64,000 nucleotides of DNA from Acidovorax sp. Leaf191 (GCF_001424425.1 NZ_LMPT01000012.1:518074-582073), one strand, 5' to 3'. Positions 8,170 through 16,772 are shown, numbered from the stretch's first letter. The notes: generated by a model not told the origin, from the sequence alone. Numbers and translations are program-made.

Positions 8170-8577
8170 TTAGTGTCTAGGCCGAATATCGACATGGGTA
8201 AAACCGGCAGACTGCAACACATTTTTTACCATTACAACGAGCGGATCCACAGCGGAAATATTGTTCCTGCCGAGGATCCTATGAAGGAGTGTGCGGCGGC
8301 GTTCGAGCATGACATGCCACTCGCCGAAGTTCGGACGGCGTGGATCACCCGCGGCAGTTCCAGCTATACAGATAAGGTACGAAACCCCTTCAACGTTGGC
8401 CACGTTCGCCCAGCCAAAGTCTTCCATACAAAGTATGTCCGCTTCGATGCCTTCACTCGAAAGGGCTGAGACGAGCCAGTTGGAAAAGTCTTCACCGAAG
8501 CAGCAGTCGTTGAAGAAGTCCGGGCCGATCACGGACAGGTTGAAACGATCCGTTTGGCAGGTGACGTCAATGATCAT
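8170..8577 (-). CDS. Hypothetical protein, small acidic immunity-like fold
   Basis: The 135-residue protein (ATG at MIIDVTCQTDRFN) has a recognisable but unnamed pattern: F-N-D-CCFGEDFSNWL, then EDFGWAN, then GEWHVMLERRRT. Similar short proteins with CFG-D-x-x-x-WL and ED-W/F-GW motifs are scattered in Proteobacteria and are often found among polymorphic-toxin immunity genes. That link is from memory of the motif pattern, not a search. No toxin gene is adjacent. I chose this start over an upstream in-frame one because the upstream 31 residues are basic low-complexity sequence. Confidence 0.6.
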   Translation of the reverse strand: MIIDVTCQTDRFNLSVIGPDFFNDCCFGEDFSNWLVSALSSEGIEADILCMEDFGWANVANVEGVSYLICIAGTAAGDPRRPNFGEWHVMLERRRTLLHRILGRNNISAVDPLVVMVKNVLQSAGFTHVDIRPRH

Positions 8578-8673
8578 GGGGCATGAATCATAGATCTTGG
8601 CTCTGACACTGCGCCACGCCGATGCTCGCAGTGGCGCCGCAAGCCCATTGACTCCCTTGCGCCCTCCCAATCA

Positions 8674-8823
8674 CTACGCTTCCAGCACGCTCTGCAACGC
8701 CTGTGTCGCGGCGATTGCGCCCACGGCGGATTCGGTGAGTCACCTTGCAGGATCAGCCTTGCGGGCGGCCTGTTTGGGCTCGTTCTTGATTGCGGTCGCC
8801 AAGTTCGTCAACTCTGCGGCCCT
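8674..8823 (-). pseudogene. Remnant of a second EAL-GGDEF gene (C-terminal 49 codons)
   Basis: Read on the minus strand, this stretch gives AELTNLATAIKNEPK near one end and AIAATQALQSVLEA plus a stop at the other. It aligns without gaps over 49 codons to the end of the intact EAL-CBS-GGDEF protein (EEVANLAAVAKHEAK ... ALSATRALQGVLAA, stop). I count 18 identities, mostly at the two ends. An in-frame TGA at 8740-8742 breaks it, and similarity stops abruptly about 20 bp before the puuD remnant. It is a dead scrap, not a gene. Confidence 0.7.
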
Positions 8824-8844
8824 TTGCCTCGATGCCGCACTCTG

Positions 8845-8997
8845 CCGCGCAGCGTTGTGAGGGAGCACGTGCGGGCCATTTACCAGCAGGTGGTAATGCA
8901 GGAGCTGATAGCGATGAGCAACGCCACAGGGATGACGAATTCGGAGCGGGTGCTGGCGAAGCGGTGGTTTGAGGCCGACGCGCCTCGGGGGGCTTGA
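8845..8997 (+). pseudogene. Remnant of a second puuD (C-terminal ~45 codons)
   Basis: The plus strand reads VRAIYQQVVMQELIAMSNAT followed by GMTNSERVLAKRWFEA, then a stop. This closely matches the last ~45 codons of intact PuuD (AIYQQVVVQKLMPMNNAT, GMTDAERALVKRWFEA). DNA similarity runs about 25 bp past the stop codon, so this is a piece of duplicated chromosome rather than a chance match. The haem motif and all membrane helices are absent. The scrap abuts the EAL-GGDEF remnant on its left. Confidence 0.85.
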
Positions 8998-9044
8998 GAC
9001 TTGCGCAGTGCGGTGTGCAGCGCACACTGGTGGGGAAGCGAAGC

Positions 9045-9428
9045 CTAGCCTTTGACGACAGTGGCGTCGATCTCCACCACCTGCCCCGGGTATCCCAGTC
9101 GGGCGACACCCAACAGCGTTGCTGGAGGCACTTGCCCCCCAAAGTGCTTGGTCACGGCGCACCAAGCCGCTGTAAGGTCTCCCTGTTCGCCAACGACGTA
9201 CACAACAAGGCGGCGAATGTCTGGCGTGGCAAACCCGTGAAGAGCCAGAACCTTGTTCAGATTCGCCAAGCACTGCGATGCCTGGGCGCACGGGTCTCCG
9301 GGTGCCACGATAGAACCATCGGCTGCTTGCGGCACTTGGCCCGCAAGGAAAAGCTGACTCCCAACCTGCTGCGCGTACTTATAGTGAGGTGTGCTTGGCA
9401 GGCCTGAGGCGATTTCGGCTTCGTTCAT
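9045..9428 (-). CDS. RidA family (YjgF/UK114) protein
   Basis: This 127-residue protein has the RidA/YjgF pattern: KYAQQVGSQLFLAGQVPQ near the N-terminus, QASQCLANLNKVL in the middle, and PPATLLGVARLGYPGQVVEIDATV at the end. Canonical RidA hydrolyses reactive enamine/imine intermediates. This branch has T-L-L-G-V where RidA has the RAxVxV arginine, so imine deaminase activity is doubtful and a different small-molecule role is possible. The start at MNEAEIASG gives the normal family length; an upstream extension is Cys/His-rich and not homologous. Confidence 0.85.
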   Translation of the reverse strand: MNEAEIASGLPSTPHYKYAQQVGSQLFLAGQVPQAADGSIVAPGDPCAQASQCLANLNKVLALHGFATPDIRRLVVYVVGEQGDLTAAWCAVTKHFGGQVPPATLLGVARLGYPGQVVEIDATVVKG

Positions 9429-9550
9429 GAGCGGTGGAGTTTGAGAGTGGCGCGAGCTCTCTTCGTGACGCCTCGCGTCAGAGCTGCGCGGCGGGCAGCA
9501 AGTGTCGCACGCAAACATCCTGTGATTGTGTGTCTGCACCGAGCGAAAGG

Positions 9551-9994
9551 TTAAACATCATCGTCCTCCCAAACCTCTGGATCATCTGCCCATCCAAGCA
9601 GAGTTTTTGCCCTTGACGCGAGGAGCGGCGCCAGTTCTTCATCAGAGTCGCCGACCCCAATGCTAAAAGTCGGGTGCTTTTCACCACGCAACATGTGCTC
9701 GCTCGCTTCCCGCCACAACGTCGCTATAGCGCGCATTGCGTCCCTTGGGCAATTGATGCCCTTTGCCGACACATAGTCATTTGGTAGATCACCCGATATT
9801 GCCCACCAGCCAACACGGCCAGGATTTTCAAGACTTTCTACGGCCCAAATGGAGACATACGGTGCGACTGACCAAGCCGGAGCTTCACCGACTTGACCAT
9901 GCGCGACGCCTTCGCGACTCAAGTACTCTTCAACTTCATTGCGCCGGTCTACATACCATTGCGCTTCAACATCTGAATCATCGTAATCAAGCAT
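9551..9994 (-). CDS. DUF4826 family protein
   Basis: An acidic 147-residue cytoplasmic protein with WYVDRRNEVEEYLSREG at the N-terminus and the conserved block GWWAISGDLPNDYV followed by a late LWREASEHML. These features match the small family annotated DUF4826, whose function is unknown. Members often occur singly near other short genes of the immunity/effector type. It is the rightmost gene of the small-gene patch. Confidence 0.7.
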   Translation of the reverse strand: MLDYDDSDVEAQWYVDRRNEVEEYLSREGVAHGQVGEAPAWSVAPYVSIWAVESLENPGRVGWWAISGDLPNDYVSAKGINCPRDAMRAIATLWREASEHMLRGEKHPTFSIGVGDSDEELAPLLASRAKTLLGWADDPEVWEDDDV

Positions 9995-10324
9995 TAGTGA
10001 CCTTTAGCGTGATGTGTCGGCAACCTTGCGAATAAGCTGAACTGTGCGGAATCGCCCAAACATCGAATCTTCTTGAAAGTGGCTCATAGCCAAGGATTGC
10101 GGACGGTACCCAGGTCTGAAAATTCTGCGAAAGCTGGCACGTCTCAGCGGAACAAACTATAGCCTGCACCGTTGAAAATGTGGGTGATTGAGGCTTGGAT
10201 CTGAGGCGCGCACAGAACCAATGGCCGGATGGGGGGGCGGCCTTGATAGGTGCGCTGCGGCCTAGGCGAACTGGCTTTTGGCGCCCAATGCCCGACGGCA
10301 ACTGTGCGACTCCCTCTAACCTTC
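9995..10324. other. 330-bp spacer without a convincing gene
   Basis: I find no supported gene or RNA here. Composition is lower in GC than the flanks. Near its right end, GACTCCCT at 10308-10315 matches the same string beyond the stop of the EAL-GGDEF remnant (8650-8657), so the far right part may be the original 3' flank of that gene. Confidence 0.5.
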
Positions 10325-12205
10325 CTAAGCTGCCAGTACGCCCTGCAGTGCCCGCGTGGCGCTCAATGCGCCTTGACTCAATGCGGCGAAGTCGCCATAC
10401 AGCACCACGCCGGAAGTACCCAGCTTCGCCTCATGCTTCGCCACAGCCGCCAGATTAGCCACCTCTTCCGCATGCCGAAACCGCCCCGGCATGATCCGCA
10501 CCGCACCGATCGACAGCGTGGTGCACGCAAAGAACCGCTGCACCCCGTGCCGGTCCTCGGCCTCGATGCCGCCTGCCTTGCGCGCCGCGTCGTCGAACAG
10601 GGTGAGCGCCTCGCGCGCAAACTCGTCCACGATGTTCTTGCAGCGCTGCAGCCAGTTGCTGCTCTGAAAAATCAGCATGAAATCATCCCCGCCCACATGG
10701 CCCACGAAGTCGCGCCGTGCGTCGCAGTGGGCCGTGGCCAGGCGGGCCACCAGGCGGATCATCTGGTCGCCGCGCCAGTAGCCGTAGTGGTCGTTGAAGG
10801 GCTTGAAGTTGTTCAGGTCCGCATAGCAGGCGACGAACTCGGTGCCCGCGTCCAGCAGGCGCTGCATGTGCAGGCTGATGGGGATGTTGCCGGGCAGAAA
10901 GGTCAGCGGGTTGGCATGGCGTGCGGCTTCGATGCGGGTCTCGGTCACGGCGCGCACCAGCTGGTCGCCGGTGCCCAGGCCGAGGTACCGGCCGTTGTCG
11001 GTGACGATGTAGCCGTCGCTCAGGTAACGCTGGTCCTGCGATGTGAGGATGCCCACCAGCTGGTCCACGTCGCAGTCCAGCTCCACCACGCGGGGCGATG
11101 GGTTGGCGAAGGCCAGGCACGACTTGCGCCCGTGCACCTCGCGGAAGTACAGCGTGGCGTAGTGGTTCATGAACTGCTGGCGGTTGATGAGTGCCACCGG
11201 GCGCGTGCCGTCCACCACCGCCAGCGCATGCAGTTCGGTGCGTTCGTGGAACAGGGCCGCCACCGCGTCGTTGCTGGTCGCGGGCGACGCCGTGGGCGCC
11301 TGCACCACCAGCAGGCTGCGCAGAACGCCAGGGCGTGCGGTCTGCCCCAGGTGCGGCAGCACGGCCACGCGCCGGTCCTGCATCACCTCCAGCGCGGGGC
11401 CTTCCACGGCCACGCGCGGGGCGGGGGCCGGACGTCCCAGCAGCCAGCCCTGGCCGTAGGGAATGTCCAGGTCGCGCAGCGCGCGCAGGTCGTCGCGGGT
11501 CTCGATGCCCTCGGCGATCAGCGTGGTGCCGAACACGTCCGCAATGCCCTTGATGGCCTGCAGCATCTGCAGGTTTTCGGGGTGGTCGCTGATGTCGTGA
11601 ATGAAGTACTTGTCGATCTTCACGAAGTCGGGTTTGACCTCGGACCACAAGCGCAGGCTGGAGCGGCCGTCGCCGAAGTCGTCGAGCGCCATGCGGGCGC
11701 CGCAGGCGTGCACGGCCTTGATGGCCTGGCGCAGCTGCGGCATGTCGCTCACGCGTTCGTGCTCGGTGATTTCCAGCACCAGCATGCGGGCGCTCACGCC
11801 GAAGCTGCGCACCACCTCGCCCAACCGTTCGCTGCCCAGCAGGGTTACGCCGTGCACGAGTGCATCGGCGCTGATGTTGACGAACAAACGCCCGGGTGCA
11901 CCCAAGGCGCCCCATTGCTCGAGCGCCGTGAAGACGCACAGCAGCTCGAAGTCGCGCAGGATGCCCTCGCGCTGGGCCTGTGCCAGCAGCGCGTCGGGCG
12001 TGTGCAGGGCGGTGCCCTCGGGTCCGCGGATCAGTGCCTCGTGGGCGTACACGCCGCCTTCGCGCAGGTCGGCCAGCGGCTGGAAGACGCAGTGCAGGTG
12101 GCCGCCTTGCTGCAGGAGCGCGGCCAGGGGCCCGGTGCCGTCGCGCAAAGTGCACGAGAGCAGCCCCTTCATTGCCGCCAGCCGGCTCTCCAACATGTTC
12201 TGCAT
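10325..12205 (-). CDS. EAL-CBS-GGDEF protein (c-di-GMP phosphodiesterase type)
   Basis: The 626-residue cytoplasmic protein has an N-terminal EAL domain (~residues 30-260), two CBS-like repeats (~280-400) and a C-terminal GGDEF domain (~440-600). The EAL catalytic set is intact: HEALIRG, FVNISADAL, VLEITEHE, ALDDFGDG, VKIDKYF and IAEGIET, so c-di-GMP hydrolysis is likely. The GGDEF site reads GGDDF, a variant that may still bind GTP and often serves to regulate the EAL domain. CBS repeats usually sense adenylates. The ATG follows AAGGTG. It is divergent from the Crp/Fnr gene. Its last 49 codons have a broken copy at 8.7 kb. Confidence 0.93.
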   Translation of the reverse strand: MQNMLESRLAAMKGLLSCTLRDGTGPLAALLQQGGHLHCVFQPLADLREGGVYAHEALIRGPEGTALHTPDALLAQAQREGILRDFELLCVFTALEQWGALGAPGRLFVNISADALVHGVTLLGSERLGEVVRSFGVSARMLVLEITEHERVSDMPQLRQAIKAVHACGARMALDDFGDGRSSLRLWSEVKPDFVKIDKYFIHDISDHPENLQMLQAIKGIADVFGTTLIAEGIETRDDLRALRDLDIPYGQGWLLGRPAPAPRVAVEGPALEVMQDRRVAVLPHLGQTARPGVLRSLLVVQAPTASPATSNDAVAALFHERTELHALAVVDGTRPVALINRQQFMNHYATLYFREVHGRKSCLAFANPSPRVVELDCDVDQLVGILTSQDQRYLSDGYIVTDNGRYLGLGTGDQLVRAVTETRIEAARHANPLTFLPGNIPISLHMQRLLDAGTEFVACYADLNNFKPFNDHYGYWRGDQMIRLVARLATAHCDARRDFVGHVGGDDFMLIFQSSNWLQRCKNIVDEFAREALTLFDDAARKAGGIEAEDRHGVQRFFACTTLSIGAVRIMPGRFRHAEEVANLAAVAKHEAKLGTSGVVLYGDFAALSQGALSATRALQGVLAA

Positions 12206-12248
12206 CGCGTGTTCACCTTGAGCTAGGGGCACAAGATACCGGCGGCGC

Positions 12249-12274
12249 GTGACAGGTTGGTTACAAGCTGTCAC
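12249..12274. promoter_or_regulatory. Inverted repeat upstream of the EAL-GGDEF gene
   Basis: GTGACAG-(12 bp)-CTGTCAC lies about 45 bp before the EAL-GGDEF start codon in the divergent spacer. Perfect 7-bp arms and position suggest an operator, perhaps for the neighbouring regulator or a MarR/GntR-type protein. Unproven. Confidence 0.4.
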
Positions 12275-12394
12275 GAATCTGCTGCAAGCTGTCTGCAGGG
12301 GCGGACGCGTGTCTGCGCGGCGCTGCGGTGTGGGTTGCAGTGTGTGGGTTTTGCAGCCATCGCGGCCCGGCGCGGGCCGCGGTGTGGTGTGGCT

Positions 12395-12408
12395 TTGATC
12401 TGTCTCAA
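12395..12408. promoter_or_regulatory. FNR/DNR-type box upstream of the Crp/Fnr gene
   Basis: TTGAT-CTGT-CTCAA matches the FNR/ANR/DNR consensus TTGAT-N4-ATCAA at nine of ten positions. It lies 36 bp before the chosen ATG of the Crp/Fnr regulator, which suggests autoregulation. It would overlap an upstream in-frame ATG, a reason to prefer the later start. Confidence 0.6.
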
Positions 12409-12443
12409 TGCCGGCGGGCAGCCCGCGCGGCACAGTCGGGCCC

Positions 12444-13067
12444 ATGCTGCCCTCTACCCATTTCTCACTGCCCGCCGCCACCGAGGTGATTGCCGCCGGT
12501 GAGGTACTGCGCAGGCGCAACGAGGTGCTGACGTCGGTGCTGCACCTGGAAACCGGCCGTGTGCTGCGCGGTGTGCTCGACGACGGCTGCCTGCGCCACC
12601 AGCTGGGGGCGGTGGAGGGGCCGTTCTGGCTCGATGCCGCCTCGGCCCTGCTGGGGATGCCTTTCCCTGTGGACATGGTGGCGGACACCCGGCTGCAGGT
12701 GCGGCGGCTTCCCATCGAGGAGTTCCGGCGCAGCCTGTCCGACATGCCCGCCGGTGCCCGCGGCCTGCTGCTGGACATGGCGCAGGGCTACCGCCAGCAG
12801 TCCGAGCTGGCCGTGAGCCGTCTGGCGCAGGACGCCGAATCGCGCTGCGCGCAGTGGCTGCTGAACCACGCGCAGCCGGACCACAGCGGCGCGATGCAGG
12901 TCACGCTGCACCTGCGCAAGCGCCTGATCGCCGCGCAACTGGGCATTGCCCCCGAAACCTTCTCGCGCGTGCTGCGCCACCTGCGCGAGCTGGGCCTGGT
13001 GCATGGCACCGGCAACGTGCTCAACCTGCCGCATCCGCGGGCTCTTCAAACGATGGCCGGGTGCTGA
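12444..13067 (+). CDS. Crp/Fnr family transcriptional regulator
   Basis: A 207-residue regulator with a shortened N-terminal cyclic-nucleotide-like beta barrel (~15-110), a long dimer helix and a C-terminal Crp-type winged helix containing LRKRLIAAQLGIAPETFSRVLRHLRELGLV. It lacks the N-terminal cysteine cluster of oxygen-sensing FNR, so DNR/NnrR-like haem/NO sensing or an effector-free type is more likely. The start was set at MLPSTHF because an earlier in-frame ATG overlaps the FNR-type box. The divergent neighbour is the EAL-GGDEF gene, so it may link respiratory state to c-di-GMP level (inference). Confidence 0.88.
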   Translation: MLPSTHFSLPAATEVIAAGEVLRRRNEVLTSVLHLETGRVLRGVLDDGCLRHQLGAVEGPFWLDAASALLGMPFPVDMVADTRLQVRRLPIEEFRRSLSDMPAGARGLLLDMAQGYRQQSELAVSRLAQDAESRCAQWLLNHAQPDHSGAMQVTLHLRKRLIAAQLGIAPETFSRVLRHLRELGLVHGTGNVLNLPHPRALQTMAGC

Positions 13068-13389
13068 CCTGAATTCGCCGCGGGCGGTTTGCAGTAGCAA
13101 GCGCAATCAGCGTGTGTAAGCCCACGCCCGCCGCACACGCACGCCCCCAGGCCAGCGCACCCGTGGATCTGGCTCCGCCAGTCCACCGGGTGCGTCCCCC
13201 TCCGGGGGAAGCCCCGCAGCGGCTCAGGGGGGCTTAAAAGTCAGGGTTTTTCCCCGCCCTGGACTGAGGGTTCCACCCAAGCCCCGGGGGGCAGGGGCTG
13301 CGTATATTCGTTGGCAAAAGTCCGGTTTCACCCGACCAGCCCATGCCCAACGCCTCCCATCCGCGTCGCATTCCCTCCACGGAGTGCCC
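13068..13389. other. Gene-free spacer with strong hairpins
   Basis: No gene is supported. At 13160-13190 a long imperfect palindrome pairs CCCGTGGA/TCCACCGGG around CTGGC-tcc-GCCAG. A second stem, CCCCCTCCGGGGG, follows at about 13196. Further on, AGCCCC..GGGGCT arms flank a G run. GC-rich palindromes like these are common in Comamonadaceae spacers. They probably end the upstream regulator transcript or form a REP-like unit. The GGAG ribosome-binding site of the next gene is at the right edge. Confidence 0.55.
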
Positions 13390-15498
13390 ATGACGCCCCC
13401 GGACCACCCCGCGCTGCCGCCAGATGCGCCGGGCTGGTTCGTGCCCGGTTCGCTGGTGCTGCGGCTGATACTGGTGGCGGTGCTGGCGGTCGCGCTGTCG
13501 GGGACGGTGGCGGCCTGGCTGGTCACCCGTGCCTCGGGGCAAGAGGCCATGCGCCGCGTCGTCGCCCAGCAGACCGACGAGGTCGAAGTCGTGGCGCGCT
13601 TGCTGGCCAGCAAGATCGAGCAAAGCCAGAAGGTGCTGCGCACCGTGTCGGCCGGCATCACGCCAGCCATGCTCGAATCGCCATCCACCCTGGAATGGCT
13701 GCTGCAGCAGGGCCTGCCCGCGGTGCAGTTCTTCGACGCCATGCAGGTTGCCCGCGCCAATGGCGAACTGCGCATGAACCTGCGCGGCGGCCGGATGGAG
13801 AAGGCCGCCGACCTGGACCCGGCCGAGCGCGATGCCCTGCGCCGCACGCTGGTCGACGGCAAGCCCCTGGTCTCCGAACTCATCGCGGCGCGCACCAGCG
13901 ACGCCCGGGTGATGTTCACCATGCCGCTGCACCGTGAGGACGGCTCGGTGCTGGGCGTGGTGGCGGGGGCGCTGCGACTGCAGTCGCAAGGCCTGCTGCC
14001 GCCATCGATGACGCTGCCGGCGCGCGACGGCTCGCGGCTCATCGTCTTCACACGCGACGGCACCATCCTGTCGCACACCGATCCCGCGCGCATCCTGGGC
14101 AAGGTGCAGGACGAGACCGGCCTGGCGCCCGTGTACATGCGCTGGCTGGACCAGGCACAGCCCGTGGCAGGGCGCGGGGCCACCCACCAGGAGCCCGGGC
14201 ACATCGTCAGCATGGCGGGCATGCCGTTGCCGCAATGGATCGTGGCGCGGGTGAGCCCGTCGCAGGCGCTGCTGGGCCCGCTGCAGGGCGCCCAGCGCGA
14301 AGCCTGGTGGCTGGCGGCTGCCAGCATGGCCCTGTGCATGCTGCTGGTGGCCGTCGCCATGGCCTGGATGGCCCAGCCGCTGGCGCACCTGCGGCACAGC
14401 GCACTGCAGATGCTGCGCCGCGACGTGCGGCAGCCGCTGCCCCAGGCGCCCGACATCGACTGGCCCCGCGCGGGCGGCGAGGTGGGCGAACTGGTGCAGG
14501 TGTTCCAGGGCCTGGCCCAGCAGGGCAGCCGGGAGCAGATCCACAAGGCCACGCTCGATGGGCAGTTCCAGGCGGTGCTGGACAACGCGTCGGTGGGCAT
14601 CGTCATCTCGCGCCACGGCATCCTCGAGGTGGTGGGGCGCCAGGCTTGCGTGATGCTGGGCTACACCCCCGGCGAGCTGCAGGGCCGCCCGGCGCGCGCG
14701 CTGTACGCGAGCGATGCCGACTACCACCACATCGGCGAACGCGTGCAGGCCGAGTTCGCCGCGCACGGCGCCTTTGACGGCGACGTGTGCTTCATGCGCA
14801 AGGACGGCAGCCCAGTGTGGGCACGAGTGCAGGGCCGCGGCGTGCAGCCGGACGAAATGGCGGGCGGCACCGTGTGGATCCTCGAAGACATCACCGCCGT
14901 ACGCGAAGCCCAGGCCCAGCACGCGTGGGAGCGCACCCACGACGGGCTGACGCAGCTGTACAACCGCACCGCCTTCGACGACCGCCTGGGCCTGCTGCTG
15001 GCCGAACGCTCCGCACGCCCCCGCGAGCCGCAGGCCAGCGGCGAGGCGCCGGGCGACGGCGTGGTGCTGTTCCTTGATCTGGACCATTTCACCGTGGTGA
15101 ACGACATCGCCGGCCACGACGCAGGGGACGACGTGCTGCGCCACGTGGCCCGCCTGCTGGAGTCGCAAGTGCGCCAGGTGGGCTGGGCTGCGCGCCTGGG
15201 TGGCGACGAGTTCGCCGTGGTGCTGCCCGGCTGCGCCCTGGCCCGCGGCCAGGCCGTGGCAGAGCAGTTGCGCGCGTCCGTGCAGGCCTGGGAGCCCGCC
15301 TACCAGGGCCGCAGCTTCACGCTCGGGGTGAGCATCGGGCTGGTGGTACTCGATGCCAGCCTGCAGGACGTGCCATCGGTGCTGTACGCCGCCGACATGG
15401 CCTGCTACGACGCCAAGCGCGCAGGGCGCAACCGGGTGGAGACCCGGCATGCGAACCAGGCGACGGCGTCGTCGAGAATGGCGCTGGGGTCTGCCTGA
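13390..15498 (+). CDS. Membrane diguanylate cyclase with cache, PAS and GGDEF domains
   Basis: The 702-residue inner-membrane sensor has a helix near residues 18-46, a ~250-residue periplasmic cache-like sensor, a second helix (~315-335), a PAS domain (~395-510, with MLGYTPGELQGRPARAL) and a C-terminal GGDEF domain. The active site is canonical (ARLGGDEFAVVL) with DLDHFTVVND before it, so c-di-GMP synthesis is expected. The inhibitory RxxD site is degraded (RQVG), so feedback inhibition may be lost. The ATG is set by GGAG five bases upstream; a GTG two codons earlier is less well placed. Confidence 0.93.
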   Translation: MTPPDHPALPPDAPGWFVPGSLVLRLILVAVLAVALSGTVAAWLVTRASGQEAMRRVVAQQTDEVEVVARLLASKIEQSQKVLRTVSAGITPAMLESPSTLEWLLQQGLPAVQFFDAMQVARANGELRMNLRGGRMEKAADLDPAERDALRRTLVDGKPLVSELIAARTSDARVMFTMPLHREDGSVLGVVAGALRLQSQGLLPPSMTLPARDGSRLIVFTRDGTILSHTDPARILGKVQDETGLAPVYMRWLDQAQPVAGRGATHQEPGHIVSMAGMPLPQWIVARVSPSQALLGPLQGAQREAWWLAAASMALCMLLVAVAMAWMAQPLAHLRHSALQMLRRDVRQPLPQAPDIDWPRAGGEVGELVQVFQGLAQQGSREQIHKATLDGQFQAVLDNASVGIVISRHGILEVVGRQACVMLGYTPGELQGRPARALYASDADYHHIGERVQAEFAAHGAFDGDVCFMRKDGSPVWARVQGRGVQPDEMAGGTVWILEDITAVREAQAQHAWERTHDGLTQLYNRTAFDDRLGLLLAERSARPREPQASGEAPGDGVVLFLDLDHFTVVNDIAGHDAGDDVLRHVARLLESQVRQVGWAARLGGDEFAVVLPGCALARGQAVAEQLRASVQAWEPAYQGRSFTLGVSIGLVVLDASLQDVPSVLYAADMACYDAKRAGRNRVETRHANQATASSRMALGSA

Positions 15499-15697
15499 CT
15501 TTTCGATGCTGGCGTTGCCGTAGACCGCGGCCCGCGTGAGATGGCTTCAGCCAGTGCACACCGGCGTGCCAGCAGGTGCGCTTTCAATGCATGGGGTGTG
15601 GTGCCGATCGGCTTCGAATGGCAATTCTCTCGACGCGGGCCCTGCAAGGCCTGCGCTGTCGATTGCAGGCCAAGAGCGGATCAAAGTCCGGCGAAGG

Positions 15698-16741
15698 TCA
15701 CAAAATCCGCCCGTACCACCATACCGACAACCCCGCCGCCAGCAAAGCCAGCACGGCGCCCAGCAGGGCGAAAAGGGACGACACCTCCGTCTCTTTTTTC
15801 TCCACCGTCAGGCGTGAACTCAGTGTTTCATAGACCTTTTTCAGGTCTGCCGCGGTGGCCGCATGGAAGTACTCCGCATTGGTGCGCGTGGCCACGGCCT
15901 TCAGGGTTTCTTCGTCGAGCCGCACGCGCATGGACCAGCCTTCGAAGCCGATGGTCTCGCCCTGCACCGTACCCACGCCCACCGTGTACACCCGCACGCC
16001 ACGGTCGGCGGCCCACTTGGCGGCTTCCAGGGGGTCGACGCCCGTGGTGCGCTGGCCGTCGGTCAGCATGATGATGGCGGCCGAGTTGTACGAGCCCGGT
16101 GCCACGGGCGTGAAGGGCTTGGCCGGGTCCTGCTTGCCGATCTCGTCGATGGGCTTGGGGCGCATGGCCTGGCGGCCGCCCAGGGCGGAGATGTCGATGC
16201 CTGCATCGGGGAACAGCGTGGCCAGCGACAGCATGATGCCGTTGCCCGTGGCCGTGCCGCGCTGCAGCTGAAAGCTGTCGATGGCCTTGACCAGGTCTTC
16301 GCGGCTTTGCGTGGGCAGCTGGGCCAGCTGGGCGCTGCCCGCAAACGCGACGATGCCCACGCGCACGTGGCGGGGCAGCTCGGCAATGAAGGCCTTGGCG
16401 GCGTTCTGGGCGGCGGTGATGCGGTCGGGCTCCACGTCGGAGGCACGCATGCTGCCCGACACGTCCATGGCCAGCATGATGGTCTGGTCCTGGGAGGGCA
16501 GCGTGATGACGGCCAGCGGCCGTGCGGTCGCCAGCAGCAGGGCGATCAGCGCCAGCAGGAAGAGGGCGGGCGGGATGTGGCGCCGCAGCCGCTGGCCGGG
16601 GCCCATGGCTTCGCGCACCAGCGACAGGCTGGAGTAGCTCAGCGCCGTCTTCTTGCGCCGGTGCAGCAGCCACCAGTACAGCAGCACCAGGAGCGGCGCA
16701 ACCAGCAGCAGCCAGAGCAGGGTGGGCCAGAGAAAAACCAT
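15698..16741 (-). CDS. VWA domain membrane protein (BatA-like)
   Basis: The 347-residue protein has two N-terminal membrane helices (~7-26 and ~56-76), a von Willebrand factor A domain with an intact metal-ion-dependent adhesion motif DVSGS at residues 93-97, and a C-terminal helix. It resembles BatA, which with MoxR ATPases and DUF58 proteins forms a membrane-associated stress or metal-insertion/chaperone module. It is the last gene of the operon. Confidence 0.92.
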   Translation of the reverse strand: MVFLWPTLLWLLLVAPLLVLLYWWLLHRRKKTALSYSSLSLVREAMGPGQRLRRHIPPALFLLALIALLLATARPLAVITLPSQDQTIMLAMDVSGSMRASDVEPDRITAAQNAAKAFIAELPRHVRVGIVAFAGSAQLAQLPTQSREDLVKAIDSFQLQRGTATGNGIMLSLATLFPDAGIDISALGGRQAMRPKPIDEIGKQDPAKPFTPVAPGSYNSAAIIMLTDGQRTTGVDPLEAAKWAADRGVRVYTVGVGTVQGETIGFEGWSMRVRLDEETLKAVATRTNAEYFHAATAADLKKVYETLSSRLTVEKKETEVSSLFALLGAVLALLAAGLSVWWYGRIL

Positions 16742-16772
16742 GGTGAGGGTCCTTGGTGGCGTCGGGGTTGAA

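Noticed and set aside
8597-8860. Plus-strand frame of 87 codons in the small-gene patch
   Set aside because: It lies over the EAL-GGDEF remnant, has no ribosome-binding site and no family pattern.
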